From the NCBI GenBank assembly GCA_947170435.1, contig CAMVTO010000025.1, positions 1 to 34,140 of the forward strand: a stretch of DNA of 34,140 nucleotides, given 5' to 3'. Shown in pieces: positions 9,278 through 15,406 of this stretch. The notes under the pieces are model-generated. The model saw nothing but the letters and a program-made list of their open reading frames with translations. It ran no database searches and was not told the origin of the DNA. The first letter of the stretch is position 1. Every line of letters starts with the position of its first letter. Source of the DNA: an uncultured Clostridia bacterium (GTDB lineage: Bacteria > Bacillota > Clostridia > Oscillospirales > Oscillospiraceae). The translations under genes and the position numbers were made by a program.

Positions 9278-10041
9278 AGAAAAGACGGTTCAACTTCATC
9301 ACACTTGCGTTTTTTGCGCTGCTGGTGCTGGTGGTACTCTTTCTCGTGCGCGTTGCGGTGCATCGCCCGCCGGCGGTGACGTTGCCGCTGACTGCGGAGG
9401 CGGAAAGTGACGACGGCCCGTCCGCAGACGCACAACCGGAGGCGATCCGCCGCGTGGAGGTGACGCCGGAGACGGTGCAGCGTGTCATTGAGCGTCTGTC
9501 CCGACCGGAGAGTTACCGGCGCACGATCACGGTTGTTCGATACTGGGGCGACAGCAATGGCCAGAGCGTGGTGGAGTCCGGCACGGCGGGAGACTGGACG
9601 CGGCTGGACGAGACCCGCGACGATCTGACGCGCCACGTCATCATCCAAGCCGGAGAAAAAAGCTGGGTATGGTACGGCGACAGCCGCAGGGTCTATGCCG
9701 GTGCTGCGGCGCTGAACGCCGACGAGGAGCAGTACATCCCCACCTATGAGGATGTCCTGCTGCTGGATACCGCGTCCATTGCCGCGGCGGATTACCGCGC
9801 GCTGGAGGACGTGAGCTGTATCTATGTGGAGACGGTACCGGACAGCGGCGGCTATGTCGCGTGCTACTGGATCAGCGTGGAGTCCGGGTTATTGGCTGCC
9901 GCTGAACGGTGGCAGGATGGGGTACTGGTCTACAGCATGCGGGGATTGTCCGTGAATGAGACCGCACCGGATGTATCGGCGTTCACTTTGCCGGACGGTG
10001 AGATTCTGTACGATCCGAATACAGAGAGAAGCGAGGGCTGA
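9274..10041 (+). CDS. Membrane-anchored protein of unknown function
   Basis: A 255-residue protein starts in an ATGA overlap with mnaA. MKKRRF is followed by a single hydrophobic segment (about residues 9-28), then a presumably extracellular domain rich in charged residues. There is no lipobox cysteine after the hydrophobic segment, so it is likely anchored by the helix. Residues 65-250 alternate short strand-like stretches (YRRTITVVRYWGD, SWVWYGDSRRVYAG, CIYVETVPDSGGYVACYWI), which suggests a beta-rich fold; a LolA/RseB-like fold is possible but only a guess. I do not recognise the family. Its place as last gene of the tagO-mnaA operon suggests an envelope role. Confidence 0.8.
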   Translation: MKKRRFNFITLAFFALLVLVVLFLVRVAVHRPPAVTLPLTAEAESDDGPSADAQPEAIRRVEVTPETVQRVIERLSRPESYRRTITVVRYWGDSNGQSVVESGTAGDWTRLDETRDDLTRHVIIQAGEKSWVWYGDSRRVYAGAAALNADEEQYIPTYEDVLLLDTASIAAADYRALEDVSCIYVETVPDSGGYVACYWISVESGLLAAAERWQDGVLVYSMRGLSVNETAPDVSAFTLPDGEILYDPNTERSEG

Positions 10042-10056
10042 CAAGCCCTCGCTTTT
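10029..10056. terminator. Hairpin between two converging genes
   Basis: AAGCGAGGGCT (10029-10039) pairs with AGCCCTCGCTT (10044-10054) around a 4-nt loop, followed by TT on the plus strand. The TGA stop of the plus-strand gene (10039-10041) lies inside the hairpin and the TAA of the minus-strand gene (10057-10055) abuts it. It is a good terminator for the plus strand; the minus-strand tail is poor in U. Confidence 0.75.
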
Positions 10057-10441
10057 ACAGTATGAGCAGCAATCCCAGGGCAATCAGCGCCTCGTCGTCC
10101 GACTTCTCCTGAAAGAGAAAGAAGAGGATCAGGAGCAGCAGCAAATCGCCGGTGTCCACATCCTTGAGCCGCAACTGCTCCAGCAAACGTCCCAGAAATC
10201 GCATCGCATCCGGCGGAGGCGGCGGGGGAGGCGGAGGTGGGGTTGGCGGCAAGGGAAATGGCTTAACAGGTGGACGCTCATGTGGAGGCGGGAACGGCGG
10301 AGGATCAAAGTGCTCCTGTGACGGCTCAAACGGCTCCGGCGGCGGGGGAAATGGAGCATCTGGAACCGGGGGACGTCGAGCCGGCTCCGCCACGGCAACA
10401 CGGATATAATCGCCGTGCTCGCCTCGTATGTACCGGTTCAT
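10055..10441 (-). CDS. Proline-rich small protein with hydrophobic C-terminus, unknown function
   Basis: This 128-residue protein has three parts. Residues 1-20 are mixed; about 20-77 are highly proline-rich and end in ten consecutive prolines after PPT; the C-terminal 50 contain a short helix (MRFLGRLLEQLRL) and DTGDLLLLLILFFLFQEKSDDEALIALGLLLIL, two hydrophobic segments split by an acidic turn. From memory, clostridial genomes carry small proteins with this DTGDLLLL-type end, but I know no function. Its start overlaps the preceding gene's stop by 4 bp (ATGA), and GGAGG precedes ATG 10441. Ten prolines in a row should need EF-P for translation. It is the third gene of a three-gene operon. 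Confidence 0.75.
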   Translation of the reverse strand: MNRYIRGEHGDYIRVAVAEPARRPPVPDAPFPPPPEPFEPSQEHFDPPPFPPPHERPPVKPFPLPPTPPPPPPPPPPDAMRFLGRLLEQLRLKDVDTGDLLLLLILFFLFQEKSDDEALIALGLLLIL

Positions 10442-10815
10442 AGCAATCCTCCGCCCCCTTCGCTCGTGAGAAAGGTCTTGCCGAGATGGATGAGCCGCGC
10501 CAGCTGCGCAGCTCGTTCCACCTTATCCCGGCGCTTGCGGCTCAAAAAGGGGCGCAGCGCCATTAAAAGCGCCGTAGCCTCGCTGCTCTCCGGGCGATTC
10601 AGCTCTTGCATCAGCGGCCCCAGGCGCCGCAGCAGCTCAGGATCGAGCGAGCCGAGCAGCTGCGCTGCATCCGCATTGGGGGGAGGAGGCGCCCCGCTGC
10701 CATGCTCCGGCTCCGGGGACGCTCCGCCGCCGAGACTCTGGGCGATTGACGCGATCTGCGCCATGGCGTCGGGATCGGAGAGAATTGTATTGAGTTGTTC
10801 CTGCCAATCCGCCAC
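10438..10815 (-). CDS. Small uncharacterised protein, second gene of the small-protein operon
   Basis: A 125-residue protein with a GTG start at 10815, preceded by AAGGGGGA. The N-terminal part (ILSDPDAMAQIASIAQSLGG) is predicted helical, a Gly/Pro-rich linker follows (about residues 30-47), and the C-terminal part is basic and helical (LLMALRPFLSRKRRDKVERAAQLARLIHL). No cysteines, signal peptide or membrane segment are seen. The basic helical half could bind nucleic acid or an acidic partner, but this is only inference. It follows the 85-residue gene by 12 bp and overlaps the proline-rich gene, so the three are surely co-transcribed. Confidence 0.78.
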   Translation of the reverse strand: MADWQEQLNTILSDPDAMAQIASIAQSLGGGASPEPEHGSGAPPPPNADAAQLLGSLDPELLRRLGPLMQELNRPESSEATALLMALRPFLSRKRRDKVERAAQLARLIHLGKTFLTSEGGGGLL

Positions 10816-10827
10816 GCCGCGTCCCCC

Positions 10828-11085
10828 TTACTGCTTCGCTTTGTCATTCAGACGGCTCATCATCGCGGCCGTCTTCGGGTCGTTCATCATGCCCTGCAGC
10901 ATGGCGGACAGCTCTCGGGTGTCGCCCTTGGCGGCGTTCGCTGCTGCGCGGTTGAGCGCCGCGCCGCCGTCGCTGCCGGTGAGCATCTGCATGAGCTGCT
11001 GGCCATCCCCGGAGCGCATGATTTGCTCGGCAAGGCCCTTATTCTGCTTGAGCCGCTCGATGGCGGCCTTGGTCTTTTCATCCAT
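10828..11085 (-). CDS. Small uncharacterised helical protein, first gene of the small-protein operon
   Basis: An 85-residue, cysteine-free, soluble, predicted all-helical protein: MDEKTKAAIERLKQNKGLA, then IMRSGDGQQLMQMLTG, GGAALNRAAANAAKGDTREL and MLQGMMNDPKTAAMMSRL. The patterns around DGQQLMQML and NDPKTAAMM loosely resemble DPDAMAQIASIAQ in the next gene, so the two may share ancestry. GGAGGG lies ahead of ATG 11085. From memory similar short Met/Gln-rich proteins are common in Clostridia, always hypothetical. It heads the minus-strand operon and is divergent from nth. Confidence 0.75.
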   Translation of the reverse strand: MDEKTKAAIERLKQNKGLAEQIMRSGDGQQLMQMLTGSDGGAALNRAAANAAKGDTRELSAMLQGMMNDPKTAAMMSRLNDKAKQ

Positions 11086-11169
11086 GGAAAGCCCTCCGTG
11101 TTGTGATGATTCACCATAATATATGCGGCAACTCGCAAAAATGTACCGCGCGGCGGTGCGAGGTTTTGC

Positions 11170-11198
11170 TTTACGCCGGAGGAGTTTCGTGGTATTCT
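11170..11198 (+). promoter_or_regulatory. Candidate promoter of nth
   Basis: TTTACG (11170-11175), a 17-bp spacer and TATTCT (11193-11198), ending 33 bp before the nth start codon. Both boxes are imperfect. Confidence 0.45.
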
Positions 11199-11231
11199 GT
11201 CAAAAAAGAACAACACTCGGGAGGATTCGCC

Positions 11232-11867
11232 ATGAAATCCAAAGCCGCTGTCAAACGAATCATCGAGGGACTGAAGGTGCTGTACCCCGATGCGCTGTGC
11301 TCGCTCAATTATGATAAAGACTACGAGCTGCTTTTCGCCGTGCGGCTCAGCGCCCAGTGTACCGACGCGCGGGTAAACATGGTTACTCCGGGGCTGTATG
11401 CCAGATTTCCCACGCTGGAGGCGTTTGCGAACGCGAGTTACGAGGAGGTGGGCGAGGCGATCCGCTCCTGCGGGTTCTACAACACCAAGGCGAAAGACCT
11501 TGTAGAGTGCGCGAAGATCCTGCTGGAACAATACGGCGGCAGGGTGCCGGGCACCATGGAGGAGCTGACGGCGCTGCCCGGCGTAGGCCGCAAGACCGCG
11601 AACCTGATCCTCGGTGACGTCTACAACCGGCCCGCCTACGTCTGCGACACCCACTGCATCCGCATCACGGGCAGGCTGGGCCTGACGGACGGCAGCAAGG
11701 ATCCGCTGAGCGTGGAAAAGCAGCTGCGGCAGGTGATCCCCGGCAGCGAGAGCAGCAATTTCTGCCACCGCATGGTGCTTCATGGTCGGGCGCTGTGCAT
11801 GGCGCGTAAGCCTAACTGCGCGGAATGCCCGCTCAAAGCCGACTGCGACTTCGGGAAGAAGCAATGA
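11232..11867 (+). CDS. nth: Endonuclease III (DNA glycosylase/AP lyase)
   Basis: This 211-residue base-excision repair enzyme removes oxidised pyrimidines and nicks the abasic site. The helix-hairpin-helix motif LPGVGRKTANLILGDVY contains the catalytic Lys121, and the catalytic Asp139 is in VCDTHCIRITGRLGL. The C-terminal [4Fe-4S] cluster ligands are Cys189, Cys196, Cys199 and Cys205 with the exact C-X6-C-X2-C-X5-C spacing. The frame is open from 11103, but ATG 11232 with GGGAGGA upstream gives the normal length. It overlaps the CPBP protease gene by 4 bp. Confidence 0.97.
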   Translation: MKSKAAVKRIIEGLKVLYPDALCSLNYDKDYELLFAVRLSAQCTDARVNMVTPGLYARFPTLEAFANASYEEVGEAIRSCGFYNTKAKDLVECAKILLEQYGGRVPGTMEELTALPGVGRKTANLILGDVYNRPAYVCDTHCIRITGRLGLTDGSKDPLSVEKQLRQVIPGSESSNFCHRMVLHGRALCMARKPNCAECPLKADCDFGKKQ

Positions 11868-12535
11868 ACCGCAGCAAAGCTATGTTCATCATTGCCGCGG
11901 TACTGCTCGGCTGCGCTTGCATGGCGCTTATCGACGGCGTGCTCCGTCCGGGGTATCTCGTCAAGTCGCTGGTCAAGCTTGTCCTGTTCCTTGGTCTGCC
12001 GCTGCTGTGCGCGCGTTTTGACACAGAGATTGATCTGCGTCGATTGTTCCGCATCTCGCGCAAGGGCGTCGCCGCCGCGCTGGGTGCGGGGATAGCGGTC
12101 TACGCGGTGGTGCTGCTGGCGTACTTTCTGGCGCGGAGTGTGTTCGATTTTTCCGCATTGACGGAAAATCTGACCGCCCAGACCGGCGTGAAACGAGAAA
12201 ACTTCCTGTTTGTCGCGCTCTATATCTCGTTTGTGAACTCGCTGCTGGAGGAGTTCTTCTTTCGCGGCTTCGCGTTCCTGACGCTCAAGCCAAAGGCGGG
12301 GCGCGGCTTTGCCTACGGCTTCAGCGCGCTTACCTTTGCGCTCTACCACCTCGCCATGATGCAGGGCTGGTTTTCCGTGTGGGTTGCGCTGCTTGCGCTC
12401 GTCGGGCTGACCCTCGGCGGCGTGATCTTCAACCGGTTCGACGAGCGCTTTGACAGCATTTACCTCTCGTGGCTCATTCACATGTTTGCGAACTTTGCCA
12501 CGAATACGATCGGCTTTCTCCTGTTTGCGGCATAA
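11864..12535 (+). CDS. CPBP family intramembrane metalloprotease
   Basis: A 223-residue membrane protein with about six hydrophobic segments. It contains the three CPBP (CaaX protease / bacteriocin-processing) motifs: EEFFFRGF with Glu129-Glu130 and Arg134, His162 in FALYHLAMM, and HMFAN with His206 and Asn210. These build the intramembrane metal site. In bacteria these proteases act on varied membrane substrates, and some give bacteriocin self-immunity; the substrate here is unknown. The start lies in an ATGA overlap with nth, which looks like operon packing rather than shared function. A strong shared terminator follows. Confidence 0.88.
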   Translation: MNRSKAMFIIAAVLLGCACMALIDGVLRPGYLVKSLVKLVLFLGLPLLCARFDTEIDLRRLFRISRKGVAAALGAGIAVYAVVLLAYFLARSVFDFSALTENLTAQTGVKRENFLFVALYISFVNSLLEEFFFRGFAFLTLKPKAGRGFAYGFSALTFALYHLAMMQGWFSVWVALLALVGLTLGGVIFNRFDERFDSIYLSWLIHMFANFATNTIGFLLFAA

Positions 12536-12570
12536 AAAATCCGGCATGAACGATCCATGCCGGATTTTTT
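12534..12570. terminator. Bidirectional terminator between the CPBP gene and the DUF378 gene
   Basis: A perfect 15-bp stem, AAAAAATCCGGCATG (12534-12548) with CATGCCGGATTTTTT (12556-12570), has a 7-nt loop. Both strands end in six T, and the flanking genes converge on it. Confidence 0.92.
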
Positions 12571-12576
12571 CGCGCT

Positions 12577-12795
12577 TTAGGCGTGATCCTTGCTCTCAAA
12601 CGGCTCGGTCTCCCGGAAGAGCATCGTGATGCACCAGATGCCCGCGAGCCCCACGAGGGTGTAGATCACGCGGCTGATGGTGCCGGTCTGGCCGCCGAAG
12701 AGGAACGCCACGGCGTCGAACCCGAACAGACCAATGCTGCCCCAGTTGAGCGCGCCGATGATCGAGAGCGTCAGCGCAATCTTATCAATGAACAT
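12577..12795 (-). CDS. DUF378 family small membrane protein
   Basis: This 72-residue protein has two transmembrane helices (about residues 5-30 and 42-60). The sequence DKIALTLSIIGALNWGSIGLFGFDAVAFLFGG matches the DUF378 (YuzA-like) family, whose hallmark is the GALNWG...G.F.FD pattern. Function is unknown. AAGGAGG lies 7-8 bp before ATG 12795. It stands alone, divergent from the DUF1015 gene and ended by the bidirectional terminator. Confidence 0.87.
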   Translation of the reverse strand: MFIDKIALTLSIIGALNWGSIGLFGFDAVAFLFGGQTGTISRVIYTLVGLAGIWCITMLFRETEPFESKDHA

Positions 12796-12895
12796 GAGAA
12801 TATCCTCCTTATTTCGCTGGGTCGTGTGTCAGTATGCGCGTGCTGTCAAAGTTTTATGCATCCAAAAAATTTTTTTGAAAATTTTGCCAAATCCG

Positions 12896-12924
12896 TTGCG
12901 TTCGCGGAAGGTGCATAGTATAAT
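12896..12924 (+). promoter_or_regulatory. Promoter of the DUF1015-ispE operon
   Basis: TTGCGT (12896-12901), a 17-bp spacer and a perfect TATAAT (12919-12924), 45 bp before the start codon. Confidence 0.72.
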
Positions 12925-12969
12925 CAGTGCATTGGAAACCATACCGTTTGCACAAATGGAGGAAACGTG

Positions 12970-14229
12970 ATGAACGAGAAGTTTGAAACCCTCGGTTTTT
13001 ATCCCGCGGACATTCTGCTGCCCAAAGACGCGAACATGGAGAAGTGGGCTGTGGTCGCATGCGATCAGTTTACCTCGGAACCGGAGTACTGGCGGCGGGT
13101 GGAGGAGAACGTCGGCGACGCGCCGTCCACGCTGCGCTTGATCCTGCCGGAGGCGGAGCTGAAGGCCCCGGATGTAGAGGAGAAGATCGGGAAGATCAAC
13201 GCCTCCATGGACGATTATTTGAAGCGCGACCTGTTTACAACGCTCAAGGATTCATTGATTTACGTCGAGCGTGAGCAGTCCGACGGCAAGATCCGCCACG
13301 GCCTTGTGGGCATGGTGGATCTCGACGCCTATGACTTTACCCCCGGCAGCGGCGCACTGATCCGCGCGACCGAAGGCACGGTGCTGGAGCGGATTCCGCC
13401 GCGTGCCAAGGTGCGCCGCAACGCGCCCATTGAGCTGCCGCATGTGATGCTGCTCATCGACGACCCGGATAAGACCGTCATTGAGCCGCTGACCGCAAAC
13501 GCGGGCGGCATGGAGAAGCTCTACGACTTTGATCTCATGGAGCACGGCGGTCATATCAAGGGTTATCGGCTTTCCGATGCGCATGTTGCCTCCGTGGCGG
13601 ACGCGCTCGCGGGGCTCTGCACCGACGAGGCGATGCAGAAGAAGTATGGCGTCAGCGGCGTTGCGCCGCTGCTGTTCGCCGTCGGCGACGGCAACCACTC
13701 CCTTGCCACCGCCAAGGCGTGCTATGAGGAGCAGAAGGGCAAAAACCCGCTCGCGAAGTACGCGCTGGTGGAGGTTGTGAACAATCACGATGACGCGCTG
13801 CAATTCGAGCCGATTCACCGCGTGCTCTTCGGCGTCGATCCCAAGACCTTCCTCAGCGAATTCAAGGCGTTCTATCCCGGGGCTCACGAGGGCAAGGGAG
13901 AGGGACACACCATCGAGATCGTCTGTGAGGCGTTCAGCGGCTGCTGGACGGTGCCTGATCCCAAGGTACAGCTCGCGGTCGGTACGCTCCAGGCGTTTCT
14001 GGACGAGTATATCAAGAAGCACGGCGGCGAGGTGGACTACATCCACGGCGACGATGTGACCCGTCAGTTGGGCGCAAAGCCCGGTAATATGGGTTTCCTG
14101 CTGCCCGCTATGGGCAAGGAGCAGCTGTTTAAAACCGTGATGAAGGACGGCGTGCTGCCCCGCAAGACCTTTTCCATGGGCCATGCGCAGGATAAGCGCT
14201 ACTACATCGAGGCGCGGAAGATCCGATGA
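12970..14229 (+). CDS. DUF1015 family protein
   Basis: A 419-residue cytosolic protein of the DUF1015 family, recognised from its N-terminus (GFYPADILLPKDANMEKWAVV followed by ACDQFTSEPEYWRRVEE) and the central AVGDGNHSLATAKACYEE, the family's GDGnHs..TA motif. Its biochemical role is not known to me. ATG 12970 is preferred to GTG 12967 because GGAGG (12958-12962) is 7 bp away. The stop overlaps the ispE start by 4 bp (ATGA), so the two are translationally coupled. Confidence 0.9.
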   Translation: MNEKFETLGFYPADILLPKDANMEKWAVVACDQFTSEPEYWRRVEENVGDAPSTLRLILPEAELKAPDVEEKIGKINASMDDYLKRDLFTTLKDSLIYVEREQSDGKIRHGLVGMVDLDAYDFTPGSGALIRATEGTVLERIPPRAKVRRNAPIELPHVMLLIDDPDKTVIEPLTANAGGMEKLYDFDLMEHGGHIKGYRLSDAHVASVADALAGLCTDEAMQKKYGVSGVAPLLFAVGDGNHSLATAKACYEEQKGKNPLAKYALVEVVNNHDDALQFEPIHRVLFGVDPKTFLSEFKAFYPGAHEGKGEGHTIEIVCEAFSGCWTVPDPKVQLAVGTLQAFLDEYIKKHGGEVDYIHGDDVTRQLGAKPGNMGFLLPAMGKEQLFKTVMKDGVLPRKTFSMGHAQDKRYYIEARKIR

Positions 14230-15077
14230 CGAGCATCACACTTCCGGCTTACGCGAAGCTGAACCTCACACTGGACATCCTCCGCAAGCGCGAGGACGGT
14301 TACCACGACCTGCAAATGGTCATGCAGACCGTTTCGCTCCAAGATGACGTGACTGTGACGCTGACGGGCGGAGAAGGGATCGCCTGCCGCTGCGGAGAGA
14401 TCCCCGGCGACGAGACCAATCTTGCTGTCAAAGCGGCGCGGGCATTTTTTGCGGAGACCGGCGTCGTACCCTGCGGTCTGGATATCGACATCGTCAAGCG
14501 CATCCCCGCGCAGGCAGGGATGGCAGGGGGCAGCAGCGACGCTGCTGCAACGCTCCGGGCACTTCGCAGGCTGATGAAGCCTGATCTTCTGGGCGATGAA
14601 CTGGAACGCATCGCAGCGATGGTCGGCAGCGACGTGCCATATTGTGTCCGCGGCGGCACGGCACTGGCGGAGGGACGGGGCGAACGGCTCACAACGCTGC
14701 GCGACGCGCCAAAGCTCCATGCGGTGCTGTGCAAGCCAGACTTTGCCATCTCTACGCCGCTGCTGTTCTCCCGTGTCAAGATATCCGAGCTGTGGAACCG
14801 GCCGGACACGGCGGGGATGCTGGATGCGATCCATCATGGCGACGTCGAAGGCGTGATGGCACGGGTAAAAAACGTGTTTGAGACGGTATTGCCGAAGGAT
14901 TACGAGGAAGTATTCGATATCAAAGAACGGTTTCTGCGCCTCGGCGCGGAGGCAACGGCGATGACCGGTTCCGGTCCGACGGTATTCGGCCTGTATCGCG
15001 ATGCAGGGGCAGCGCAAATGGCGTACAAATCGCTGTCCGCGGACTACGCGCAGACGTTTTTGACACAATTTGTTTAA
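14226..15077 (+). CDS. ispE: 4-diphosphocytidyl-2-C-methyl-D-erythritol kinase
   Basis: This 283-residue GHMP-family kinase phosphorylates CDP-ME in the MEP pathway to isoprenoid precursors. The substrate-binding start AYAKLNLTLDILRKREDGYH, the ATP-binding loop PAQAGMAGGSSDAAATLRAL (about residues 95-115) and the C-terminal MTGSGPTVFGLY are in the family order. Length is normal. It is the second gene of an operon with DUF1015 and is followed by a strong terminator. Confidence 0.96.
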   Translation: MTSITLPAYAKLNLTLDILRKREDGYHDLQMVMQTVSLQDDVTVTLTGGEGIACRCGEIPGDETNLAVKAARAFFAETGVVPCGLDIDIVKRIPAQAGMAGGSSDAAATLRALRRLMKPDLLGDELERIAAMVGSDVPYCVRGGTALAEGRGERLTTLRDAPKLHAVLCKPDFAISTPLLFSRVKISELWNRPDTAGMLDAIHHGDVEGVMARVKNVFETVLPKDYEEVFDIKERFLRLGAEATAMTGSGPTVFGLYRDAGAAQMAYKSLSADYAQTFLTQFV

Positions 15078-15088
15078 ATGATACAAAA

Positions 15089-15132
15089 ACCGTCCATACT
15101 GAGAGTATCTTTTCAGTATGGACGGTGTTTTT
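15089..15132 (+). terminator. Rho-independent terminator after ispE
   Basis: ACCGTCCATACTGA (15089-15102) pairs perfectly with TCAGTATGGACGGT (15113-15126) around a 10-nt loop and is followed by GTTTTT. Confidence 0.9.
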
Positions 15133-15333
15133 ATGCGTAAATGGGAGTTATCCTTGATGTTTGCCGTTGTATTTACTCTGGTCTGGTGCGCGGTGTCGAC
15201 GCGCTTCACACCGATGTGGTGGACAACGGCATTTTCTCCGCTATGCGACGGCATTTTGTCAGCGAGCGGTACAGGGGACGGAATCGTGCTGCGCTCCAAA
15301 TTTTGGGAACTTATGCAAAGTTGTCGGTTTTGA
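15133..15333 (+). pseudogene. Possible remnant of a spoIIR-like gene start
   Basis: A 66-codon frame begins right after the ispE terminator. Its start MRKWELSLMFAVVFTLVWCA is a signal/anchor segment that resembles, from memory, the N-terminus of clostridial SpoIIR (the secreted signal that activates sigma-E). The rest, rich in Trp and Ser, does not match that family, and no Shine-Dalgarno is evident because the terminator U-run directly precedes the ATG. Other frames give VVDNGI-like fragments but no intact domain. It could be a decayed gene, a sequencing frameshift or chance. The rest of the gap 15078-15406 holds only the terminator and the addB promoter. Confidence 0.3.
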
Positions 15334-15345
15334 GTTCGCTTTTCG

Positions 15346-15374
15346 TTGCCTTGAAGGACAAAACGTGTTAAACT
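15346..15374 (+). promoter_or_regulatory. Promoter of the addBA operon
   Basis: TTGCCT (15346-15351), a 17-bp spacer and TAAACT (15369-15374), 32 bp before the addB ATG. Confidence 0.6.
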
Positions 15375-15406
15375 GAGCTGGAAATGTACGGAAGGGGGCA
15401 ACGGCG

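Noticed and set aside
10152-10409. Gly-rich plus-strand frame with a long glycine run
   Set aside because: It is the complement of the proline-rich gene; that gene has a good ribosome site and operon overlap, while this frame has none.
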